Below, one piece after another: positions 41,035-49,369 of a DNA stretch of 64,000 bases. Numbering within the stretch: the first letter of the stretch is position 1; every line of letters begins with the position of its first letter. The notes under the pieces were generated by a model. The model had not been told where the DNA came from and made no database searches. It saw nothing but the letters and a program-made list of their open reading frames with translations. A program made the translations under genes and the position numbers. The stretch is from CBDFNN01 sp965250215 (lineage in GTDB: Bacteria > Bacteroidota > Rhodothermia > Rhodothermales > DATKEJ01): contig CBDFNN010000004.1 in the NCBI GenBank assembly GCA_965250215.1, positions 2,356,001-2,420,000 on the forward strand, in the 5' to 3' direction.

Positions 41035-41307
41035 GATTTCGGCCTCGGGAAGTTTAGTGTTCTTTGTTGCTAACGGCTTGGTCTTCGCCAGCCCAAAGCT
41101 GCGGAGATACGTTCCTTAAATCTACCGAATTCGGTTAAGTGGAACAAACACCTTCACCAGCACTGACGCGCTTTTGGGGCAATGGGAAAGCCTGATTATG
41201 CTTCGCGATTTGGAAACCCTCTCCCAATTTGCCTTGCCCTCCTCACTTTCCGTACCTAGACGCATCCTCCCAATGTATCTCGAATAGAATGTCGTGAGGA
41301 AATATCC

Positions 41308-41342
41308 GGAACACGGATAATCGAACACGGAACACCGAATTG
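41308..41342. repeat. degenerate 7-bp tandem repeat (GGAACAC type)
   Basis: ggaacac, ggataat, cgaacac, ggaacac, cgaattg in phase. Ends 1 bp from the cyanophycinase stop codon. Same word as at 4009-4036. Confidence 0.8.
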
Positions 41343-41343
41343 G

Positions 41344-42207
41344 CTACACGAAATCCGCCTCCACCGGAAGAACCTCGACTCTCTTCTCGGCAATATTAAA
41401 GCGATCGCCATTGGCTAGGACGTGCGTGTTCAGATTTGCCAAGGTCATCGGAGTGCCGTATTCCAGGATCTTCTCATTGTTATGAATGAGCTCCCGGCCG
41501 TCGAAGATGATCGTCATGCCCGATCCGATTACAAGCATGCTATCATCCTTGATGATTAGTCCGGTGTCTTCGGCTAGTCCAATTCCAATCAAGTCTGGAA
41601 ACTTGGCGACCGCACCCGCTAGTCGGCCAAAGCGGCCACGGCGGATGAAATGGGAATCGATGATTAGACCTGGTAAAAGGCCAAGACCTTCATACATCAT
41701 TACGGCGCCTTTGACGAAAGCCTCCGTGCTACTTCCGCCCGCGATCATTTCCTGAGACATCGCCATGCCACCCGCGCTGGTCCCAGCGATCACAAAGCCC
41801 TCCTCCTCGCGGTATCTTTTCAGGAGAAGGTCGTGCAATTTAGTACCGCCAATTTTGTCGGTGATCTTTGATTGATTACCGCCTGAGAACATCACGCAAT
41901 CTGCCTGCTCAATCAGCGATATTGAGTCGGTCGATTTAGATTGTTTGCGCTTTCGAATATCGAGTATTTCGATATTCTTGCAGCCTAATTTGTCGAAAGC
42001 TTTGAGGTAATTTTCACCTACCTCGTCCGGTATACTCGAAGCGGTTGGTATAACAACGATTCTAGCATCGACACCTCCGGCTTCCTTGGCCACGTGAGCC
42101 AGAATACCCTCGTCAATGAATTCGAGAGTGTGTGCTCCCGAGTCTTGATGACCCTTGTCCTCGTTTCCCCCAATGGGAATGAGTGTTCCTTTATTTTCCA
42201 GAGACAT
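41344..42207 (-). CDS. cphB: cyanophycinase
   Basis: A 287-residue serine exopeptidase of family S51. Visible signatures are GTLIPIGGNEDKG at the start, MFSGGNQSKI, and the nucleophile elbow FVIAGTSAGGMAMS with Ser144. The C-terminal GIGLAEDTGLIIKDD is typical of intracellular cyanophycinases. It releases beta-Asp-Arg dipeptides from cyanophycin. No signal peptide, so it works on the intracellular polymer made by the divergent neighbour cphA. The 132-bp region between them must hold both promoters. Confidence 0.96.
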   Translation of the reverse strand: MSLENKGTLIPIGGNEDKGHQDSGAHTLEFIDEGILAHVAKEAGGVDARIVVIPTASSIPDEVGENYLKAFDKLGCKNIEILDIRKRKQSKSTDSISLIEQADCVMFSGGNQSKITDKIGGTKLHDLLLKRYREEEGFVIAGTSAGGMAMSQEMIAGGSSTEAFVKGAVMMYEGLGLLPGLIIDSHFIRRGRFGRLAGAVAKFPDLIGIGLAEDTGLIIKDDSMLVIGSGMTIIFDGRELIHNNEKILEYGTPMTLANLNTHVLANGDRFNIAEKRVEVLPVEADFV

Positions 42208-42339
42208 GTATAGATTAAATCGAGCTATGTGAGAGGGCTAGAACATCATAATGAATCCGCGTTCTAGCATGACATTTTCTCTCAATTCCTTATGTTAGCG
42301 ATTCACCTCCATCAATACGACCAAAGACGATAAGACACC

Positions 42340-44958
42340 ATGAAGATAGTCAGCATTAACGCCATGAGGGGACCAAATTACTGGTCCGTGAGACGGCACA
42401 AATTAATCGTGATGGTTTTGGATCTTGAGGAGATGGAGGAGAGGCCATCCAACAAGATCGATGGATTCAAGGAGCGCTTGGAAGCCATGTTTCCAACGAT
42501 GTATGAGCATCGATGCTCAGTAGGAGAGCCGGGAGGATTCTTTCAAAGGGTCGATGAAGGGACATGGATGGGACACATCATCGAGCACATCGCGCTGGAG
42601 ATTCAAACTCTGGCGGGAATGGATACAGGATTCGGCCGAACTCGCGGTTATGGTGAGCACGGTGTCTACAATGTCGTTTTCTCCTACACCGAGGAAAAGG
42701 TCGGAAAATATGCGGCCAAAGCGGCTGTCGGAATTTGCGAGGCTCTGATTGAGGGAGAAGACTACGATCTAGAGGATGACATTCAAAAAATGCGCGAGCT
42801 GCGCGAGGACAATCGACTTGGACCAAGTACTGGATCCATCGTTCTAGAGGCGGAGTCGCAAGGAATTCCTTGGATTCGTCTAAATCAATATTCCCTGTGT
42901 CAACTGGGATATGGCGCAAATCAGAAACGAATACAGGCTACCGTCACTAGCGAAACGAGTAGCATTGGGGTCGAGCTGGCCTGCGACAAGGAGGACACAA
43001 AGTATCTTCTCTCACAAGCAGAAGTTGAAGTGCCTAGGGGAGAGATCATCAGGCGGGAAAGTAGCCTCGAGAGTTCCTGTAACTATGTAGGCTATCCTCT
43101 TGTTATCAAACCTATTGATGGTAATCATGGTAGGGGAATAACGGTCAATATTCAGAATTTGGAAGAGGCCACGGAAGCCTTTCATGCTGCCAAGAAAGTT
43201 TCCGCTAGAGTGATCATCGAAAAGTATATCACCGGTGACGATTATCGTTTACTTGTTATCAATAACATGTTGGTGGCAGCCGCTAAGCGGACTCCAGCTC
43301 ATGTAATGGGTGATGGGAAATCCACCGTCCAAGAACTGATCGATGTCGTAAATAGTGATCCAAGACGTGGCTATGGGCACGAGAAGGTATTGACTCAGAT
43401 TTCGGTTAATGAGATGACAGAAAATCTCATCGAGGCAGCCGGATATACTCTTGAAAGTGTCTTGGCCGAAGGAGAGCAATTGATCTTGAAGGACACGGCT
43501 AATCTCAGTACAGGAGGAACGGCTGCGGATGTAACCGACATCGTCCATCCTGCCAATGTTGCGATGGCGGAACGGATATCGAAAATCATTGATCTCGACA
43601 TCTGCGGGATCGATGTGATGACAACAGATATAACAAAACCATTGTCTGAGACTGGTGGTGCGGTAATCGAAGTCAATGCAGGGCCTGGATTCCGGATGCA
43701 CTTGGCTCCCACAGATGGGCTGCCCCGAAATGTTGCTGCCCCGGTGATCGACAAGCTTTTCCCGAAGCAAGGAGACAATGGAAGGATTCCCATCGTTGCC
43801 ATCACGGGTACAAACGGAAAAACAACAACGACTCGCCTCATGGCGCACATCGCTAAGATGAAGGGCTATCGAGTCGGCTATACGACAAGTGACGGAGTCT
43901 ATATCCAAAACCGATTACTCATGTCGGGGGACTGCACAGGGCCCGTGAGTGCAGAATTTGTATTGAAAGATCCGACCGTAAACTTTGCTGTCCTGGAATG
44001 CGCAAGAGGAGGGATGCTCCGGGCGGGATTGGGATTCAAATATTGCGATGTGGCCATTGTCACAAATGTTGCCGCCGATCATCTTGGGCTGAGGGGCATC
44101 AATTCTGTAGAGCAGTTGGCTAGAGTCAAGGGTGTCGTTCCCGAGACCGTTTTGCCGGAGGGCTATGCGATTCTCAATGCCGATGATGACTTGGTCTATG
44201 AGATGCGAAAGGGTATCAACTGCAACCTGGCCTTGTTCTCAATGGATGAGAACAACAGTCACGTGAGAGCGCTCCAGCGTCGCGGTGGGATCACAGCTGT
44301 ATTCGAAAATGGCTTTGTCACTATTTGTAAAGGCGAATGGAAGATGAGAATTCTTCCGGTTGAGCAGATACCATTGACCTATGGGGGAAAGGCTCGATTC
44401 ATGATCCAGAATGTTCTTCCAGCCGTCTTGGCAGCTCATATTCAGGGCATCAGTATCGAGGATACGAAGGCGGCGCTTGAGTCTTTTATTCCATCCTCGT
44501 CCCAAACTCCTGGTCGACTCAATCTATTCCATTTCAAGAATTTCGATGTCCTGGTTGACTACGCCCACAATCCCGCGGGACTTAGAGCTCTCCATAAATT
44601 TGTCGATGAGCTGGAGGCCACGAAGGTAGTTGGAATTATTGCTGGTATAGGAGATAGGAGGCGAGAAGACAACGAGGAAATGGGAGGAATAGCGGCGGAG
44701 ATGTGCGATGAGATCATTATTCGACAAGACAAGAACCTGCGTGGGAAAACTCAGGATGAATTGATCGAAATGCTTCAGGCAGGGATCAAGAAAACCGATC
44801 CGAACAAGAAGACCACGGTCATTCCTAAAGAGAATGAAGCTATCCGCTTCGCTATTGAGAATGCAGAGGAAGGCTCACTGATCGTTATGAGCAGTGACGT
44901 CGTGCCGGATGCCCTCGATTTGGTTATGGAGCTGAAAACTGAAGACAGTGAGAGGTGA
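42340..44958 (+). CDS. cphA: cyanophycin synthetase
   Basis: 872 residues, the usual CphA1 length. The N-terminal domain ends with the E160-type region, then an ATP-grasp domain (LVIKPIDGNHGRGITVNI, VIEVNAGPGFRMH) to about residue 475. A Mur-ligase-like domain follows with P-loop AITGTNGKTTTTRLMAH near 487-503, and DYAHNPAGL with KVVGIIAGIGDRR towards the end. The enzyme alternately adds Asp and Arg to build multi-L-arginyl-poly-L-aspartate. The last codons and TGA lie in a 7-bp repeat array. A box TATGTTAG upstream (42292-42299 region) is close to TAnnTTTG and may be its promoter. Confidence 0.97.
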   Translation: MKIVSINAMRGPNYWSVRRHKLIVMVLDLEEMEERPSNKIDGFKERLEAMFPTMYEHRCSVGEPGGFFQRVDEGTWMGHIIEHIALEIQTLAGMDTGFGRTRGYGEHGVYNVVFSYTEEKVGKYAAKAAVGICEALIEGEDYDLEDDIQKMRELREDNRLGPSTGSIVLEAESQGIPWIRLNQYSLCQLGYGANQKRIQATVTSETSSIGVELACDKEDTKYLLSQAEVEVPRGEIIRRESSLESSCNYVGYPLVIKPIDGNHGRGITVNIQNLEEATEAFHAAKKVSARVIIEKYITGDDYRLLVINNMLVAAAKRTPAHVMGDGKSTVQELIDVVNSDPRRGYGHEKVLTQISVNEMTENLIEAAGYTLESVLAEGEQLILKDTANLSTGGTAADVTDIVHPANVAMAERISKIIDLDICGIDVMTTDITKPLSETGGAVIEVNAGPGFRMHLAPTDGLPRNVAAPVIDKLFPKQGDNGRIPIVAITGTNGKTTTTRLMAHIAKMKGYRVGYTTSDGVYIQNRLLMSGDCTGPVSAEFVLKDPTVNFAVLECARGGMLRAGLGFKYCDVAIVTNVAADHLGLRGINSVEQLARVKGVVPETVLPEGYAILNADDDLVYEMRKGINCNLALFSMDENNSHVRALQRRGGITAVFENGFVTICKGEWKMRILPVEQIPLTYGGKARFMIQNVLPAVLAAHIQGISIEDTKAALESFIPSSSQTPGRLNLFHFKNFDVLVDYAHNPAGLRALHKFVDELEATKVVGIIAGIGDRRREDNEEMGGIAAEMCDEIIIRQDKNLRGKTQDELIEMLQAGIKKTDPNKKTTVIPKENEAIRFAIENAEEGSLIVMSSDVVPDALDLVMELKTEDSER

Positions 44959-45035
44959 GAGGTTTGGAGTGGAGAGTGCTCTGCCAAACTCCACACTCCC
45001 TGCTCCTCACTTCTTACTCCCTACTTCTCACTAGC
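44950..45035. repeat. 7-bp repeat array between convergent genes, self-complementary
   Basis: gtgagag, gtgagag, gtttgga, gtggaga on one side and tccacac, tccctgc, tcctcac, ttcttac, tccctac, ttctcac on the other keep a 7-bp phase with the strand composition inverted midway. It can fold on itself and contains the stop codons of both cphA and the lectin-like gene, so it may act as a bidirectional terminator. Confidence 0.75.
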
Positions 45036-45674
45036 GAAGCAGTAAAAGAGACCGTCTCCACCGGTACCTTCCAAATTTGCTTGGCTACATCCCCTTGATC
45101 CGTGAGCTGAATTCCATGAAGTAGGATTATCACCTCCTCCCGTACGATCGTGGTGGCCCAATCTTGCGCTACCTTCGCCCTGACTGGTCCAATTGCTGCA
45201 AGTCGTATCTCCGTCCCCGACGAATAAAGTGCCGTCGAGATTGGATCCGGTCAAAATGTCATGCTTGTTTGGGCTGTCTCCTCGGCCATTGATGGCTTCT
45301 CCATTCTCACTCAGCGACCCTTCTTTTGATAGATTGGCATCTTCTCCGTGAAGTCCATCAACATTTTTCGAAATGACAGCTCCTTTTGAGTTGTACCAGG
45401 GACCATCTCCTATTCGGTCTTTGGCATGAACGGCCTCATTTTCTCCAGACGCCGCTGCACTTAGATAGGCATGCCAAGTTTTTCCCGTAGAACCAACGGC
45501 CTCCGCAAGAGATTGGCAATGCGCATCGGCACCTTCAAGGCCTCCGAGGTCAGCACCGTTTCCTGAGCCGACGCTCGTTAGGAAGAAACTCATATTCTTG
45601 TTTGCTTTTTTGTCCTGCGCTAAGAGTCCGGAGCTTAAAATGAGGAGAAGAGAAAGGGTTAGTAAAGCTTTCAT
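45021..45674 (-). CDS. secreted lectin-like (endostatin/C-type-fold) protein
   Basis: The ATG at 45674 starts a clean signal peptide (MKALLTLSLLLILSSGLLAQ); an earlier ATG at 45704 would add ten residues. The mature part carries the pattern WHAYLSAAA, DRIGDGPWYNSKGAVI, GRGDSPNKHDILTGS, TCSNWTSQGEGSARLGHHDR and SWNSAHGSRGCSQ ... LFYCFA. That is a small-fold domain with paired Cys related to the C-type-lectin/endostatin superfamily. It is a recurrent secreted family in environmental bacteria without known role. An integrin-like RGD is present but probably coincidental. Confidence 0.8.
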   Translation of the reverse strand: MKALLTLSLLLILSSGLLAQDKKANKNMSFFLTSVGSGNGADLGGLEGADAHCQSLAEAVGSTGKTWHAYLSAAASGENEAVHAKDRIGDGPWYNSKGAVISKNVDGLHGEDANLSKEGSLSENGEAINGRGDSPNKHDILTGSNLDGTLFVGDGDTTCSNWTSQGEGSARLGHHDRTGGGDNPTSWNSAHGSRGCSQANLEGTGGDGLFYCFASEK

Positions 45675-45888
45675 GATGACGATGTTCGTTATTGGTGACC
45701 GCATTTCGCGGGAATATCTTTTAATGGCAAAAGCGATGGCGTGATTTCAATTCTATGTGATCCAAGCGATCTTGGTTTAGTCGACACCTTCTCTGTCCCT
45801 AGGATGGCGAAAAGAATGTGAGTCTGATTATTGGAGAAATGTCGCTATATATGTAATAAAGGGTTATAGCACCAATAAAAGAAGGGTT

Positions 45889-47205
45889 ATGAAACCGAAA
45901 AGACCATATGGCGATAATTCTCTCTGGACTGTTCTGATACCAGGTCCAGAAATTGATGCTGCCGACGCGCAGGCGATCGCTCAAGAACCGCTCCCGGAAT
46001 CAGTTTTTACGCAAGACCAATTCGATCTCTGTTTTGTTGAAGTCAGTGACGAGGGTGAGTTTGAAAAGGAATCGCAGCTCGATGGGATTTTAGATCGAAT
46101 ACAAGAAGTCCGCAGGAAATCACATAATGGGGCCGTAGTTGTCCTATTTATTCATGGTTGGCATAACAATGCTAAGTGGGACAATAAGAACCTCGAAAGC
46201 TTCAGACGCTTATTGCAGTCCCTGATGCTGCGAGAAATGGAGCGTCACGGTCGAAGAGTCATAGGGATCTATCTAGGATGGAACGGCGACCCGAGTGGTA
46301 AGGTGTCAAAATGGCTCTCTCGGATTCCCGTGGTCACTCACACAAGTTTTCATAATCGATATGGTGTTGCGGGCACGATTGGACAAGGTGATGCTCTAAC
46401 AAAATGCGTTCGTAAGATTACTCACGCAACGAAAGAGTCATTGGATTCGGTTTCTTCCGTTTCGCCCTTGGTTTTCACAGGCCACTCTATGGGCGCGTTT
46501 ATTCTACAATCTTCCGTCCTTGCGCTGATCGAAAATGGAGATCTTGAGATTCAAAGCACCGGTTCTATGGAGACGGCCCAAGTGAGAAAGAATGGGATTC
46601 CGATTCATATGCCAGACTTAATATTATCATTGAACTCGGCTGCTGAATCGGCCGTTGCTCAAGAGATTATTCTTCTTTTTGAAGGTCAAGATTGGAGTAA
46701 AACGGTTAGCTCCGGCTCTGTCCAATATGATCCTCCAATGCTCATTTCTGTTACATCGAAGGCGGATACAGACACAAGTTGGAAATGGGAGTTTATGAAA
46801 AGAGGAAAGACCGATGGTCACAATCCTGCTCTTGCAAGTCATAGCTTCAAAAAGCATGATGACCAGTCTGGCCGATGCGATCCGTTGCCAGGTGTTCCAA
46901 ACTTCGGTCAGCCCTGGCACTGTATTGAAGGACCGCACGCGCCCTTTGGCCCCAGCCCGTCTTTTGTGTTCAAGCTACCAACCATGTGGCCTAAGGATGG
47001 GGAATACAAGCACCGTGCTTACGAACTAAAAGCAAAGGACGCTTCCAAGTCTCATCCTTTCTGGATATTCCAAGTGCCGAAAGGAGTGATTAAAGACCAT
47101 GGAGATATATTCAACTATCAGGCTGCATCGCTGACTCTGGCTCTCATTCAAATTAGCGGAGCATTGGCAAGTGTTGCCCAAGACTGGGAGGACAGCTTCG
47201 GGTAA
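45889..47205 (+). CDS. alpha/beta hydrolase-like protein
   Basis: The 438-residue protein has an oxyanion-side motif VVLFIHGWHNNAKWDNK and a nucleophile elbow VFTGHSMGAFILQ, as in DUF900-like alpha/beta hydrolases. The later part is less familiar and contains two Cys-rich bits and a HAPFGPSPSF loop. There is no signal peptide, so it is likely cytoplasmic. The catalytic acid and His cannot be fixed by eye. GAAGGG sits 5 bp before the ATG as ribosome-binding site. Confidence 0.75.
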   Translation: MKPKRPYGDNSLWTVLIPGPEIDAADAQAIAQEPLPESVFTQDQFDLCFVEVSDEGEFEKESQLDGILDRIQEVRRKSHNGAVVVLFIHGWHNNAKWDNKNLESFRRLLQSLMLREMERHGRRVIGIYLGWNGDPSGKVSKWLSRIPVVTHTSFHNRYGVAGTIGQGDALTKCVRKITHATKESLDSVSSVSPLVFTGHSMGAFILQSSVLALIENGDLEIQSTGSMETAQVRKNGIPIHMPDLILSLNSAAESAVAQEIILLFEGQDWSKTVSSGSVQYDPPMLISVTSKADTDTSWKWEFMKRGKTDGHNPALASHSFKKHDDQSGRCDPLPGVPNFGQPWHCIEGPHAPFGPSPSFVFKLPTMWPKDGEYKHRAYELKAKDASKSHPFWIFQVPKGVIKDHGDIFNYQAASLTLALIQISGALASVAQDWEDSFG

Positions 47206-47217
47206 GGGAAGTTGTCA

Positions 47218-47290
47218 GAGATCAGCCTTCAGTCGTCAGGTAGAGGTGTTCCGTTTGCCGTGTTCTGTGTTCCGTGGGACGTGCTTCCAG
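47218..47290. repeat. 7-bp tandem repeats (GTGTTCC type and TCAGNNN type)
   Basis: gatcagc, cttcagt, cgtcagg in the first part. Then gtgttcc, gtttgcc, gtgttct, gtgttcc, gtgggac, gtgcttc in the second, the reverse-complement word of the arrays at 4009 and 41308. Confidence 0.75.
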
Positions 47291-47417
47291 CTGGTTGACA
47301 GAGTTTCAGATTCGATTTCGTCTCAATAGGTATCAGATTTAAATTACTAGCTGATTTTTCTGCTTTATCTGCTGTACCGTCTCTTCCAAGTTCCCCCTTC
47401 AATCTGATCGAGTTTTC

Positions 47418-47474
47418 GGAATACGGATCACGGATCACGTTTTCTGATGACTGAAAGCTGAGGGCTGACGACTA
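47418..47474. repeat. 7-bp tandem repeats (GATCACG type and GCTGANN type)
   Basis: gaatacg, gatcacg, gatcacg, followed by gactgaa, agctgag, ggctgac. The second array ends on the stop codon of the next gene. The 47206-47471 gap otherwise holds no gene. Confidence 0.75.
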
Positions 47475-47915
47475 TTGCTCCGCCTCATGGGTAATCGTGG
47501 CCGTTTTGCTAATGATCTTCCATCCTTGTCCTTCGAGTTTCTTCAAAAGAAATAGATCGACGTATCGCATTCCTCTTTCGGTTATGAGGATCTCTGCCTT
47601 CGCGGTTGCAATATCATTGTAGAGATCGACCGAAAGTAGATTTCCAACCCGGCCATTGAAGCTACCTTCCTCTCGATCTTCGAAAAACTTGATGTATTCT
47701 TTTGGAGTTAGTCTTGAGGCCGTGCCACGAACATTGAGATATAAGGTCGCATCGTTTGCGAAGGCGCTTTCAAGCTGTGCAAGTTTGTTGTAGGAACTGC
47801 CATCTAAATAGTTACCGATCGTTTCTTCTATGAGTGCCATTTCGTCTGATTGTGCATGGGCAGAATCGACTATGGGAAAAAGGATAAGGGAGGCGAGGAG
47901 GGTAAGCGTTTTCAT
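47472..47915 (-). CDS. secreted NTF2-like (lumazine-binding-type) protein
   Basis: The ATG at 47915 gives a good signal peptide (MKTLTLLASLILFPIVDSAHAQ); a TTG 15 bp upstream is an unlikely start. The 147-residue product shows the nuclear-transport-factor-2-like pattern IGNYLDGSSYNKLAQLESAF, FANDATLYLNVRG, and a C-terminal KKLEGQGWKIISKTATI. Periplasmic; function unknown. Confidence 0.87.
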   Translation of the reverse strand: MKTLTLLASLILFPIVDSAHAQSDEMALIEETIGNYLDGSSYNKLAQLESAFANDATLYLNVRGTASRLTPKEYIKFFEDREEGSFNGRVGNLLSVDLYNDIATAKAEILITERGMRYVDLFLLKKLEGQGWKIISKTATITHEAEQ

Positions 47916-47959
47916 TATTTTCTTGTTCAAAATGTGGTGTGGGTCTGCTTAGACCTCGA

Positions 47960-49171
47960 TTAATTAGTTGCGTTGTTGCGATTCTTTATCCGAATTATCC
48001 TGCCGTTGACTTCATCGGTCAGAATGTAGAGTTTTCCTTCAGGACTCTGGATGGCATTACGAGTACGGTCCCGTTCATTGACGAATATCTCCTCTAGACT
48101 CTCGACTTTCTGGTCCTTGATTCGTAGTCGCCAAAAGTTACCAGCCGACAGACCTGGGACAATTAGGTCTCCCTTCCAAGTTGGGAAATCGTTGCCCGTG
48201 TAGAATGTCAAACCCGTCGGGGCAATAGTATGTCTCCAATACCAAATGGGATGTGTAAATGCGCGGTCCTCGAGTTTTGGTGGAGAATATCCCGGCCCAC
48301 GATAGGTCCCTGTCGTAATCGTTGGCCAGCCGTAGTTGGCTCCGCTCTTTAACAGATTTAGCTCATCACCTTGGTTTGTACCATGTTCCGAGAACCAGAT
48401 GTCGCCTGTCGCGGGATCAAGAGCAAGGCCCTGCGCTGCACGTATGCCTAAAGCAAATAGTCCCGGTGGCGTGTCCTCTTCAAAGACTGGATTATCATCT
48501 GGTACACTTCCGTCTGGATTCAATCGATAAATTTTACCACGTCGATCTTGCAGGTCCTGGGCAATTGGCATATCTGGCTGAAGGGCCTCAGAAAAAAGTC
48601 TTTCGCCGATTGTGATATAGAGCTTGCCATCCTGCCCAAATACCATGCCTCCACCATAGTGAAACAGCCCGGCCGAGTAGGGACTTGCTACCAGTAGCGT
48701 TTTGATATTCGTGAGGCGATCTACTTTTAGAATCGCGCTTATGACTTTTGTTGTCGAACCACCCTCTGCATCGGCTGCGTAGGACAGAAAGATTCGTTGA
48801 TTGCTTTCGAAATCTGGGTCGACTAGGACTTGAAATAAGCCGGCATTGTACTTGGTTCTGAGCCCCTCTGGGGAGCGTCCAGGGAATTCACCGGGTCGAT
48901 ACAGAGCGTGATGCAAGCTTAAGGTATCCGCTAAGTCCTCCGGAATCCCGGTCAAAGCGACACGTGTCTTCGTAAGCAAATTAACTCTGAGTAAGTCGCC
49001 GTCTTTTTCTGCTAGCAGGGCCACGTTCTCCGAAATGAAAGACATACTCCAGGGACGTCGAAGTCCGTCCATGATCGTTTCCTTTACTGGATCAGCGTCG
49101 ACAAAGGACACCTGATAATCCGTTTGACAAGAAAGCAGAAAGAGAAAAAGTATAAGGGTCAGTCTAATCAT
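47960..49171 (-). CDS. PQQ-dependent sugar dehydrogenase-like (GSDH) protein
   Basis: A lipoprotein-type signal (MIRLTLILFLFLLSC) starts a 403-residue six-bladed propeller: RPWSMSFISENVALLAEKDG, YAADAEGGSTTKVISAILKV, HYGGGMVFGQDGKLYITIGE, SEHGTNQGDELNLLKSGANYGWPTI. This matches the soluble glucose/sorbosone dehydrogenase family (Asd-type), which binds PQQ and calcium. The catalytic His is likely in LHHALYRPGEFP. It oxidises a sugar in the periplasm or outer membrane; the sugar is unknown. Confidence 0.9.
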   Translation of the reverse strand: MIRLTLILFLFLLSCQTDYQVSFVDADPVKETIMDGLRRPWSMSFISENVALLAEKDGDLLRVNLLTKTRVALTGIPEDLADTLSLHHALYRPGEFPGRSPEGLRTKYNAGLFQVLVDPDFESNQRIFLSYAADAEGGSTTKVISAILKVDRLTNIKTLLVASPYSAGLFHYGGGMVFGQDGKLYITIGERLFSEALQPDMPIAQDLQDRRGKIYRLNPDGSVPDDNPVFEEDTPPGLFALGIRAAQGLALDPATGDIWFSEHGTNQGDELNLLKSGANYGWPTITTGTYRGPGYSPPKLEDRAFTHPIWYWRHTIAPTGLTFYTGNDFPTWKGDLIVPGLSAGNFWRLRIKDQKVESLEEIFVNERDRTRNAIQSPEGKLYILTDEVNGRIIRIKNRNNATN

Positions 49172-49369
49172 TAGATCGATATGAGATATTGTGAGGAGGA
49201 GTCGGAGCCGTCCTTGAAATCATAAGCCTAATATCCCTTTTTAAGATCTCCATCGTGTTCGAAACGATGATCTAGGAGTACGGAATTATAAATCGCTACG
49301 ATTCGGCATTTTGGCAGTCACAAGTGTGTGATGCAAGGCCGGCGTTGTCTGAAAGATTTTAGCTCTCCT

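Larger units (their letters stand above)
24253..41075 (-). mobile_element. putative integron gene-cassette array without integrase (CALIN-like)
   Basis: About seventeen genes of unrelated function, nearly all minus-strand and monocistronic, are separated by sites with RYYYAAC...GTTRRRY ends and imperfect self-complementary arms. In the clearest cases the GTTRRRY end overlaps or lies a few bases from the stop codon of the gene to its right, as in integron cassettes. No tyrosine integrase or attI is visible in the window. The array ends at the heptamer repeat that precedes cyanophycinase. Boundaries, and membership of the longer genes, are inferred. Confidence 0.7.

Noticed and set aside
45674..45704. 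Earlier ATG for the lectin-like gene
   Set aside because: The ATG at 45674 yields a complete standard signal peptide; the earlier one adds residues before it that would spoil it.
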